Below are positions 55,268-64,000 of a DNA stretch of 64,000 nt, piece after piece (the stretch's first letter is position 1; each line of letters opens with the position of its first letter). The stretch is from Gyrodactylus bullatarudis (Eukaryota; Platyhelminthes; Monogenea; Gyrodactylidea; Gyrodactylidae): positions 1 through 64,000 of the forward strand of contig SSNU01000093.1 in assembly GCA_012064415.1 (NCBI GenBank), written 5' to 3'. Under the pieces are notes generated by a model. That model saw nothing but the letters and a program-made list of their open reading frames with translations. It ran no database searches and was not told where the DNA came from. The translations under genes and the position numbers were made by a program.

Positions 55268-55308
55268 ACACCAAATGTACATTTCTTAAAGGATCATCAG
55301 TGGTATCA
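55268..55308 (-). ncRNA. Hammerhead-ribozyme-like core
   Basis: GATACCA, CTGATGA, TCCTTTAA, GAAA, TGTACA, TT, TGGTGTT on the minus strand, identical to the copies at 16610 and 32731. Confidence 0.52.
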
Positions 55309-55463
55309 CTTTAAAAATGATAAGAGTTAAATAATTGAATGAAAATAATAGTTTACAATTTTGAAAGAAATAGTAAAAGTTCAAGAATTAAGAATAAATG
55401 CAAGCTGAAAAAACACCAAAACTCTCCATTAAATAGCAACAGTGGAGAGAAAAGTGAAAAAGC

Positions 55464-55918
55464 TCACATAGGCCAAGGTAGTTGAAGATTATAGGAATAG
55501 TTTTTTTGAACACATAGATTGGGTTTGTATTGATTGATAACGAATTTCTCCTTTACCCATACTTCTATGCTATCATCCCCAGGGTTTTCGTATAAAACGG
55601 AAAAATTTGAGATTGAAGCTGCGTGGTTTTCCTGCTTAAGATGTCTAGTAACTGCGGTATCCATATCTAGATGATCATTCGATCTTGTAGACAATTTCCT
55701 TATCGTTCTTCCTATGTAAGAAGCGCCACAATCACAATGGAATTTATAAATTAATACAGTCTTCTCTTCAGGTTTGAGTAAATCCTTTTGAAATGACAAT
55801 GGGACATTAGTACAACAAATTCTAATGAGAGACGCAATCTCATTACTTTGCATTTCAAAACCATCATGTTCATCTATAAAAGATTTGATATTAAGAGTCT
55901 CCTCGATGGGTATACTAG
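55464..55918 (-). pseudogene. Penelope-like RT-nuclease in-frame deletion product
   Basis: FPSIPIEETLNIKSFIDEHD, QSNEIASLIRICCTNVPLSF is joined in frame to QKDLLKPEEKTVLIYKFHCD, then CGASYIGRTIRKLSTRSNDH, AVTRHLKQENHAASISNFSV and VWVKEKFVINQYKPNLC to the stop at 55464-55466. The deletion removes the palm with YVDD and the whole connector, yet leaves about 150 open codons. The GIY-YIG motif, its Arg and the Cys/His residues are kept. It has no RT activity; a free nuclease domain could in principle still be read, but this is speculation. Confidence 0.87.
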
Positions 55919-57339
55919 GAAATCTCGATTTTTTCATCAAGAATTCGAATTTGTTAAAGAATTTTGGGAATCCTTCTCATGTTGCCGACTTTTAACATTT
56001 GAAGAAAAAAATTCTGAAAAAAATTATTTTTATGATTCATTTTTAAAATTCCCATTTGGCGCCAAAATCCCATTTTTTCGAACTTTGAACCGAGAGTTTT
56101 TATTGATTTGAAAGGGGGAGGCTGATCGAAAGAGGTTTTCCAGGATCAAGATTAGACAAGAAAGCTGACTAGCACCGTCAAGTTATCGGCAGTTACCCCA
56201 TTTTTGAGAGATTCTGAATTATCGAAATTTCATTGATTTTCAAGTAGTAAAAATGATCAGAAAAACGAAATTCCGCTACCAAACGATAACAAGGTTAAGC
56301 ATTAGATCAGATTCAATTGAATTGATTTTCTTGTCTAATCTTAATCCTGAAAATCAATTTTTAATCAGCCTCCCACTTTCAAATCAACATAAATTTTTAG
56401 CTCAAAGTTCGAAAAAATGGGATTTTGTCGCCAAATGGGAATTTGAAAAATGACCATATTTCTCATAAAAATAATTTTCTTTCAGAATTTTTTTTCTTCA
56501 AATGGTAAAAGTGGGCAAAATGAGTAGGATTCCAAAAATTCTTTAACAAATTCGAATTCTTGATGAAAAAATCGAGATTTCTGCAAAAATCATAATTTTC
56601 TTCAGATTGAATTTTTTATTCTAACAGCTTATGGCCTGATTCATTCATGGTATTCAATTGTGTTACAGACCATTCGACGAAAAAAATATTTTTTTTATAA
56701 ATTTAATCTTTTTATAAAAATATCTAAAAAGTATAAATTTTTTCACCGAAGTAACCCCAAAGTAGAAGAAACAAGTAACTTGGATATGAAAAAATAATTG
56801 TAAAGAATTCATCTTTTTGGCACCAGTTATGGAAGAGCGGAAAATATTTACTATGAATATTTCAATTGTTTTTAATTTCTAGATGGATAGTTGTCTATTT
56901 AGTATGGAAAGTATGCTATATATTTAAAACATTATGCTAATTTGTTCAAATTCTATTTTTTTCAAAATTTTATAAATCTTTTAAAGCGGCAGTGATATTG
57001 TCAAAGATCACTTTTTAGTAAGAAAACTCTCAAATTTTTTCACCTGATTTGGATCTCTCCATTTCTAGAATTATTATTATTAGGATAGAATCTCTGAATT
57101 TATCAAAAAGGGACTTTTCTATACTCAAGAGGAGTTGAGCAAATAGATAATGTTTAAAAAATTTAAATAAACATCTCTATTATGAAATAAATAAATCTAT
57201 AATTCCAAGAATTTATAAATTTTATAATGACTAATCCATGGTCTATTCAAGGTGTACAAAAAGGGCAGAAAGGAATAAATATTAAATATTTCAGACCAAT
57301 CTAGCCAGCTAGAATTGTCTTGAGACGAATCTAGAAGTT
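55919..57339 (+). repeat. Inner long inverted repeat, left arm (about 1,419 bp)
   Basis: It pairs with 58622-60040 about a centre at 57980.5. A complete FB-D foldback element is contained inside (left arm from 55921, right arm to about 56600), so each arm is itself palindromic. Identical 66-codon ORFs at 56253-56453 and 59508-59708 are by-products. Single differences are visible (for instance GTTATGGAAGAG against CTCTTCCATAATT), so the arms are not perfectly identical. Confidence 0.85.
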
Positions 57340-58225
57340 TTTTCTGAATTTGAATTCTTTGGTCTCGAATATCTGCATTTAACTGCTTAAAATCCATAAT
57401 AATTTTGAGCTCAAAAGTTGAAAAAGGGTAAAATGGTTGAGATTCAAAAAACGGCCTTAATTTGGTAAGATTGAATTTTTTTAGAATATTATTTTAATTT
57501 CCACAACTTATTGGATTATTTCATTATGGAAACCGAAAAATAAATTTTTTTCCTGACATTCCGAAGAAAATAATTGAGTTTTTTTGTAAAAAATTTAAAT
57601 TCTCATCTTCATGTCAATTAGATTTAGATTCTGCCCTAGGCTAGAAATCGGTAATTGTAATCTATCTCTAATGTCAATTTTTCTAAGTCATAATTCCTGG
57701 TTCAATATTAAATAAAAAAATTTGTAATATTATCAAAATGGCAGCTCGGATTTTTGGAAGATACAGATATTTTTCATCACTCACAAATCTGTGTGTTCAG
57801 AATAATTACTCTCACAGACTCTAGAATTATAATAGTGGAAATAATGTGCTCGAGAATATCGAGTATCAACGTTATATTTTCGTTTAAGGCATTATATTAC
57901 AATGATAGATTTCTAATCTCTTTGTATACACTGATTTTAGTTTCTACATTGGTCGTAACAAATATAAAATATGAAAAAATAGGAAATCAGTGAAACTAGC
58001 TTCCTGATGAATTAGTGAGTAGATTAATGTTATAAAATCCTATTAACTAAAGCTAGTTAGTATGAAAGGATTTATGCTTCAATACAAAATAATCTGAAAT
58101 GAGTTCTATAATAAAATTTATTCATAATTACGTCAATATTAGAAAATGGTCATCCAAACGTTTCGACAGTGATTTTCTTCACACGCTTTCTTCAACGGTA
58201 AGACGAGCTCATCAAACACAGAATA
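57340..58225. other. Spacer of the inner inverted repeat, with an FB-A right arm (57345-57618)
   Basis: TCGAATATCTGCATTTAACT, AAAACGGCC and TTCTCATCTTCATGTCAAT before TA match the FB-A right arm; the left arm is missing. A 79-codon ORF at 57754-57993 lacks a signature. Confidence 0.5.
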
Positions 58226-58695
58226 CTATTTAATGATCTCATTCCTATCAGTAATTTCCAATCAGATTAGAGAATAGAATAATGCAAGAGTTTGACCTAC
58301 GATAATTAAGTATTAAAATTCAGAGGAATGGAATAGATTTTCTTAATTTTTAAGCTATTATTATATGTTGGAGCTAGAATGGTCTGAACTTCTAGATTCG
58401 TCTCAAGACAATTCTAGCTGGCTAGATTGGTCTGAAATATTTAATATTTATTCCTTTCTGCTATTTAATGATCTCATTCCTATCAGTAATTTCCAATCAG
58501 ATTAGAGAATAGAATAATGCAAGAGTTTGACCTACGATAATTAAGTATTAAAATTCAGAGGAATGGAATAGATTTTCTTAATTTTTAAGCTATTATTATA
58601 TGTTGGAGCTAGAATGGTCTGAACTTCTAGATTCGTCTCAAGACAATTCTAGCTGGCTAGATTGGTCTGAAATATTTAATATTTATTCCTTTCTG
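58226..58695 (+). repeat. 235-bp tandem duplication
   Basis: 58226-58460 and 58461-58695 read the same, each starting CTATTTAATGATCTCATTCC and ending TTATTCCTTTCTG. The second copy reaches 74 bp into the right arm of the inner inverted repeat. Confidence 0.9.
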
Positions 58696-60040
58696 CCCTT
58701 TTTGTACACCTTGAATAGACCATGGATTAGTCATTATAAAATTTATAAATTCTTGGAATTATAGATTTATTTATTTCATAATAGAGATGTTTATTTAAAT
58801 TTTTTAAACATTATCTATTTGCTCAACTCCTCTTGAGTATAGAAAAGTCCCTTTTTGATAAATTCAGAGATTCTATCCTAATAATAATAATTCTAGAAAT
58901 GGAGAGATCCAAATCAGGTGAAAAAATTTGAGAGTTTTCTTACTAAAAAGTGATCTTTGACAATATCACTGCCGCTTTAAAAGATTTATAAAATTTTGAA
59001 AAAAATAGAATTTGAACAAATTAGCATAATGTTTTAAATATATAGCATACTTTCCATACTAAATAGACAACTATCCATCTAGAAATTAAAAACAATTGAA
59101 CTATTCATAGTAAATATTTTCCGCTCTTCCATAATTGGTGCCAAAAAGATGAATTCTTTACAATTATTTTTTCATATCCAAGTTACTTGTTTCTTCTACT
59201 TTGGGGTTACTTCGGAGAAAAAATTTATACTTTTTAGATATTTTTATGAAAAGATTAAATTTATAAAAAAAATATTTTTTTCGTCGAATGGTCTGTAACA
59301 CAATTGAATACCATGAATGAATCAGGCCATAAGCTGTTAGAATAAAAAATTCAATCTGAAGAAAATTATGATTTTTGCAGAAATCTCGATTTTTTCATCA
59401 AGAATTCGAATTTGTTAAAGAATTTTTGGAATCCTACTCATTTTGCCCACTTTTACCATTTGAAGAAAAAAAATTCTGAAAGAAAATTATTTTTATGAGA
59501 AATATGGTCATTTTTCAAATTCCCATTTGGCGACAAAATCCCATTTTTTCGAACTTTGAGCTAAAAATTTATGTTGATTTGAAAGTGGGAGGCTGATTAA
59601 AAATTGATTTTCAGGATTAAGATTAGACAAGAAAATCAATTCAATTGAATCTGATCTAATGCTTAACCTTGTTATCGTTTGGTAGCGGAATTTCGTTTTT
59701 CTGATCATTTTTACTACTTGAAAATCAATGAAATTTCGATAATTCAGAATCTCTCAAAAATGGGGTAACTGCCGATAACTTGACGGTGCTAGTCAGCTTT
59801 CTTGTCTAATCTTGATCCTGGAAAACCTCTTTCGATCAGCCTCCCCCTTTCAAATCAATAAAAACTCTCGGTTCAAAGTTCGAAAAAATGGGATTTTGGC
59901 GCCAAATGGGAATTTTAAAAATGAATCATAAAAATAATTTTTTTCAGAATTTTTTTCTTCAAATGTTAAAAGTCGGCAACATGAGAAGGATTCCAAAAAT
60001 TCTTTAACAAATTCGAATTCTTGATGAAAAAATCGAGATT
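58622..60040 (-). repeat. Inner long inverted repeat, right arm
   Basis: It is the partner of 55921-57339. Beyond 60040 the FB-D terminus continues normally (TCTGTAAAAATCATAGATTC, CAACTTCATATCAACC), while on the left arm PLE sequence takes its place. Confidence 0.85.
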
Positions 60041-60193
60041 TCTGTAAAAATCATAGATTCCCAACTTCATATCAACCAAATTTATATAACCAGGGATTTG
60101 AATTCATGACTTCTCACATTTGCCTCTTCATATTTACAGATATTTGAATGAAAAAGATACTTAATGCTCGGAATTTAAAAAAACTCCTAGCCA
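60041..60193. other. FB-D terminus and short unassigned sequence
   Basis: The first 40 bp complete the FB-D right end. The rest is not recognised. Confidence 0.45.
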
Positions 60194-61197
60194 TCGATAA
60201 TAAGAAGAACAACACGATTTCAAATAAACTTAAAGAGAAATAAGAGGAAATATTCTAACCGTTGATTCAAAATTTCTGTTATCATTTTATCTTCTTGAAT
60301 TTTATCGTTTATTAATAATTATTTATTATTATGAGTTTCATTCTTGATCAGTGTAAAAATATATTGAAATTTGATGAATAATGTTTAATTGAATAATTTA
60401 TATCTATAGAAAGATAAGAACATGTTAAAGTCATGCCTAATTAAATTACATTCGACTTGAATTTTTTATCTCCAATTGAATAAACATGAATTATTGAGAA
60501 CGTTTTGACTATAAAGTTGATCACTTGCTACCTGACTAGTTTGAGTCTATCTGAAGAAAAGGATTCAGGAAGTAATTCTTAAAGTACACCTAGTTAATAT
60601 GAAGATGGGAATTTATGATTTTTACAAAATTTTTATTTTTATCATCAAGAAATCGAATTTGATCAAGATTTTTTGGAATCTCGATCACGATGCTCTCGAT
60701 AATAAGAAGAACAACACGATTTCAAATAAACTTAAAGAGAAATAAGAGGAAATATTCTAACCGTTGATTCAAAATTTCTGTTATCATTTTATCTTCTTGA
60801 ATTTTATCGTTTATTAATAATTATTTATTATTATGAGTTTCATTCTTGATCAGTGTAAAAATATATTGAAATTTGATGAATAATGTTTAATTGAATAATT
60901 TATATCTATAGAAAGATAAGAACATGTTAAAGTCATGCCTAATTAAATTACATTCGACTTGAATTTTTTATCTCCAATTGAATAAACATGAATTATTGAG
61001 AACGTTTTGACTATAAAGTTGATCACTTGCTACCTGACTAGTTTGAGTCTATCTGAAGAAAAGGATTCAGGAAGTAATTCTTAAAGTACACCTAGTTAAT
61101 ATGAAGATGGGAATTTATGATTTTTACAAAATTTTTATTTTTATCATCAAGAAATCGAATTTGATCAAGATTTTTTGGAATCTCGATCACGATGCTC
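60194..61197 (+). repeat. 502-bp tandem duplication
   Basis: 60194-60695 and 60696-61197 read the same throughout, from TCGATAATAAGAAGAACAAC to TCTCGATCACGATGCTC. Each copy ends with an FB-C left arm (CTAGTTAATATGAAGATGGG, ATCATCAAGAAATCGAATTT). Either a very recent duplication or an assembly artefact. Confidence 0.92.
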
Positions 61198-61648
61198 TCT
61201 TTCACGGCACGGCAAGAGAGCAATTTGAAATCTTGAAGTAGCGTCAAATTCCCATTTTTTTTGAACTTTGAGTTGAAAATGATTAACAGGTTCACCTCCT
61301 CACCAACCTTGAAAATATTAGCCTTCAAAACTTTTGTCTTGCTCCATTTAGATTATACTGCTTCTTTAATACCGGAAATATCTAATGCCAATTCCCTTAA
61401 CATTGAACAGATACAATATCGTTTTCTTCACGCGCTTTTCCCTTGGTTCGATTCTTACAACTCCTTAATTGCAATCTCTAGGCTAGAACCCATATGGATC
61501 AGAAGGACTGCTTTTATTATAAAGATGTTCTCAACTCATGCGAATACATATAGTTATAATTACTACTATTACTAGTCTTTATAAAATTCTTCTTCTTCTC
61601 TACGTAAGCCCTAAAAAATTTAAAAAATGTTGATTTCAATGTGAGAGA
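61198..61648 (+). pseudogene. LINE 1-family RT C-terminal scrap in unassigned sequence
   Basis: About 61304-61545 codes LKILAFKTFVLLHLDYTASL, IEQIQYRFLHALFPWFDSYN and RLEPIWIRRTAFIIKMFS, matching LRIKAYKSLVLTHFDYISPL, IERIQSRFLYSFYPELNSYN and LNPLWVRHNAFIIKKFS of LINE 1. Upstream at 61245-61280 is a short FB arm piece. The frame then runs into a (TAC/TAT)n stretch and stops. Confidence 0.75.
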
Positions 61649-62203
61649 GACTTTCTAAAGAAACTTTTATAGATTCTGTTTCCTTGAAAATATGAACAAG
61701 AGACAAAGCACACTTTTCGATGAATTATAGTATATTTTTTTTAAAAGTTCACTGACAAGAAATACTTTTCAAAGTAGGTGTGAAGATGAAATATTGGGAT
61801 AGATCAAAGGAACAAATTTTTTTTTAAATTATACTTTTAAGTATTATAAAGTATTTATTGTCAGAATTATATATGATTAATAATCATTGATTATCATAAT
61901 TAAGGCCTCAAAAATTAAATCTTGCATTTTTAACTCATGAAAAAACGCAATTTAATGTATCTATGAATTTTTTAGTTTTGACTAACAAGTAGTATGGTCA
62001 TTATTTCAAAATATTCATTGAAGTGCAACAAGTACAAGTAATTATTATTATCTATTGTCACTTCAAATCCATTAGAAAATAATCTTTTTACCACATGTGA
62101 TTGACAGATTTGAATGGCGGGATTATGACTAAAGAGTAATTTTGCTTGCTTGAATTTCATTGGTCAAGATATTTTTATGGTGTAAAACCCTACCATACAA
62201 TAT
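61649..62203 (-). repeat. Outer long inverted repeat, right arm (555 bp)
   Basis: It is the partner of 54234-54788. It ends TACCATACAATAT, after which the sequence becomes unrelated to that before 54234. Confidence 0.88.
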
Positions 62204-63256
62204 GTACACAGTATTGAGACAGTCGGAACCGAAACTCAATGGCTACCCTCTTTTGAGAAACTCCGATAAAGTTATATATTTTGAGCTATTCTTGGTCTAT
62301 TTCTACTGAAATGTATATAATAACATGTAAAGGTATGATGAAAATCAGCTCTTGACCACAACAAATTGTGGATTTAGATCATTGATATGAATGAAATACC
62401 ATGCTATAATAAAGTATAATACCTTATCTTTAAAATAACACATTCTAAGACTTTCAAATCAAGCTAATATTTCTCTTAGATTTACCACATCTTTTCACTA
62501 AAACTAATACATAAAAAATTCTTGCTTTTATTCCAAATCTATATTGTGATTATAAGATTTCTTTTTCCCCTATAGCAAATCAACATGATGTAAACAATTT
62601 AGAATACACAAATTATTTATAAATTAGGTAACAGATTCTTCACTCTGCAGGAAAACTTTTGTCTCCTACCTGGGATTTTACCTTTGAAAATTTTCCTGTC
62701 ACTTAACGAAAATATTTTTCTGCATAAGCCAAGAAAGTACAATGGCTTCATTGTAGAGTGTCAATCCAGAAAAACTAAATTTTTTTTCTCATATAAATTC
62801 AGTCCGATATTAGTCATTCAAAGATATTTTTAATCGTTTAATGTTAGAAAGTTATATAATTGGATCATTTTGTCATGGAAAATTAAGAATGAAATTATAT
62901 TCCAGTTATTAGAATCGTTTCAATCGAATTTGAATTCTTCTCATGAATTAACCATCTTTTAAATTGATGCAGTTTTAAAATAGAGTAATATCTTATTTTT
63001 CTTGAAAGATCAATTTTTAACCTAGAAAAGAACAAATGTTACATGCTTTTTCAGTAGAAAATCTTCTTTCCTTCTTGAAACTAATCGAGGATTTGGATTC
63101 AAAAAATTCTCTAATAGACATTGTTAGTTCTTTTTATTTCATTTTTGGCTATCGTAGCTTGAGTTAATTTCAGTACGAATTTTGAACCATTTTTTGAGTT
63201 TAAAAGTATTAATAATTTTGACGTAAGTTTAAATAAATTTCATAATTATGAAACTA
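62204..63256. other. 1 kb AT-rich stretch, nothing recognised
   Basis: No supported feature. Confidence 0.4.
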
Positions 63257-63953
63257 AAGTTGACATGAGAATTAACTATTCTTACAAAAAACTCAATATT
63301 TCTTACCGGATTCACAAAAAAAATAATTTTTTGAATTCTAAAACGGAATGAGCTAATAAGATGTGGATATTGGAAAAAAATTCAATCTGACCAAAATTAG
63401 GTCGTTTTTCGAATTTCGAGAATTTACCAAATCTCCACTTTTCAACTTTTGAACCCAAAATTTTTATCGATTTCGATGATTCGAAGCAGTTAAGTGATGA
63501 TATTTGAGATCAACATTAGGCAAAGAATTCGAATTTGGCCACAGAGATAGCAAAGATCTTGGTTAAACTTCCAGATTTTGGATAATTTACCCTCGTGATA
63601 ATCGAAAAATTCAAATGGTTCGATTTCCTACAGAAATGACGAATTTCATTGAACTTTTACAGATGAATTCTTCGTTCAATGTTGACCCCAATATCATCAC
63701 TTAACTGCTTCGAATCATCGAAATCGATAAAAAATTATGGGCTCAAAAGTTGAAAGAATGGAGATATGGTACATTCTCGAAATTCGAAAAACGGCCTAGT
63801 TTTGGTCAGATTGAATTTATTTCGGAATTTTTTCTAATATCCACAACTTATTAGCTCATTCCATTTAGAATTCAAAAAATTATTTTTTCTGTGAATCCGG
63901 TAAGAAATATTGAGTTTTTTGTAAGAATAGTTAATTCTCATCTTCTTGTCAAC
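63257..63953. repeat. Foldback element FB-A, most complete copy
   Basis: After TA (63255-63256) the left arm reads AAGTTGACATGAGAATTAAC; the right arm ends GTTAATTCTCATCTTCTTGT, CAAC before TA (63954-63955). The inner blocks CGGATTCACAAAAAAAATAA, GAGCTAATAAGATGTGGATA, TCGATTTCGATGATTCGAAG and AAGTGATGATATTTGAGATC are all present inverted in the right arm. Arms are about 290 bp. No coding capacity. Confidence 0.85.
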
Positions 63954-63955
63954 TA

Positions 63956-64000
63956 GGTTTTATTTCAGATAATTTTCACTGAATCAGTAGGGCCCCAAAA
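63956..64000. other. End of window, nothing recognised
   Basis: No supported feature. Confidence 0.4.

Larger units (their letters stand above)
55260..55918 (-). mobile_element. Penelope-like element with an internal deletion fusing RT to nuclease
   Basis: Minus strand: RT part, nuclease domain, 3' untranslated segment and hammerhead-like core at 55268-55308 (same as copy 2). The left arm of the inner inverted repeat starts directly at its 5' side. Confidence 0.87.

Noticed and set aside
56253..56453. 66-residue protein conserved between 56253 and 59708
   Set aside because: It lies in an FB-D foldback arm within the inner inverted repeat, and its identity reflects the repeat.
1..64000. CRISPR arrays, rRNA genes, telomeric repeats, bacterial operons
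   Set aside because: None were seen. The repeats are transposon-derived, and no TTAGG-type arrays or regularly spaced direct repeats occur.

Overview
The window looks like a nuclear chromosome segment of an arthropod, most likely an insect: it is very AT-rich, uses the standard code, and is filled with eukaryotic transposable elements (piggyBac, mariner, APE-type LINEs, Penelope-like elements). I see no bacterial operon, rRNA gene, CRISPR array or telomeric repeat. No host gene can be called with confidence; a few short ORFs with coding-like features are flagged as weak candidates. The species cannot be named from the sequence.

Layout. 0-1.2 kb: a decayed piggyBac transposase ending in a terminal repeat and TTAA. 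1.6-8 kb: fragments of two Penelope-like families, piggyBac-type MITEs and foldback repeats. 9.2-11.2 kb and 16.5-18.5 kb: the two best Penelope-like element (PLE) copies. 18.5-22.8 kb: a LINE flanked by direct repeats of about 160 bp and split by a 754-bp foldback transposon. 23-33.7 kb: more PLE pieces, MITEs, foldback elements and a possible LTR remnant. 34.7-38.2 kb: a second LINE with two ORFs. 39-42.8 kb: PLE pieces, a possible solo LTR and two MITEs. 43.06-47.69 kb: a mariner element whose 5' leader was entered by a third, nearly intact LINE. 48-49.7 kb: a LINE scrap, a MITE and a foldback element. 49.7-52.7 kb: nothing recognisable apart from one tRNA-like stretch. 54.2-62.2 kb: two nested long inverted repeats (arms 555 bp and 1,419 bp) plus 235-bp and 502-bp tandem duplications. 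63.26-63.95 kb: another foldback element.

How the parts relate. Transposases encoded or remembered here (piggyBac with TTAA targets, Tc1/mariner-like with TA targets) belong to the superfamilies whose target sites flank the non-coding MITEs and foldback elements, so autonomous and non-autonomous partners may coexist. The PLE copies share a 3' domain with a GIY-YIG nuclease and an untranslated segment with a conserved hammerhead-ribozyme-like core seen at seven places, with base changes on both sides of stem I. Nesting order is readable at several points: foldback into LINE, LINE into mariner, piggyBac MITE into foldback, and PLE pieces against truncated foldback arms.
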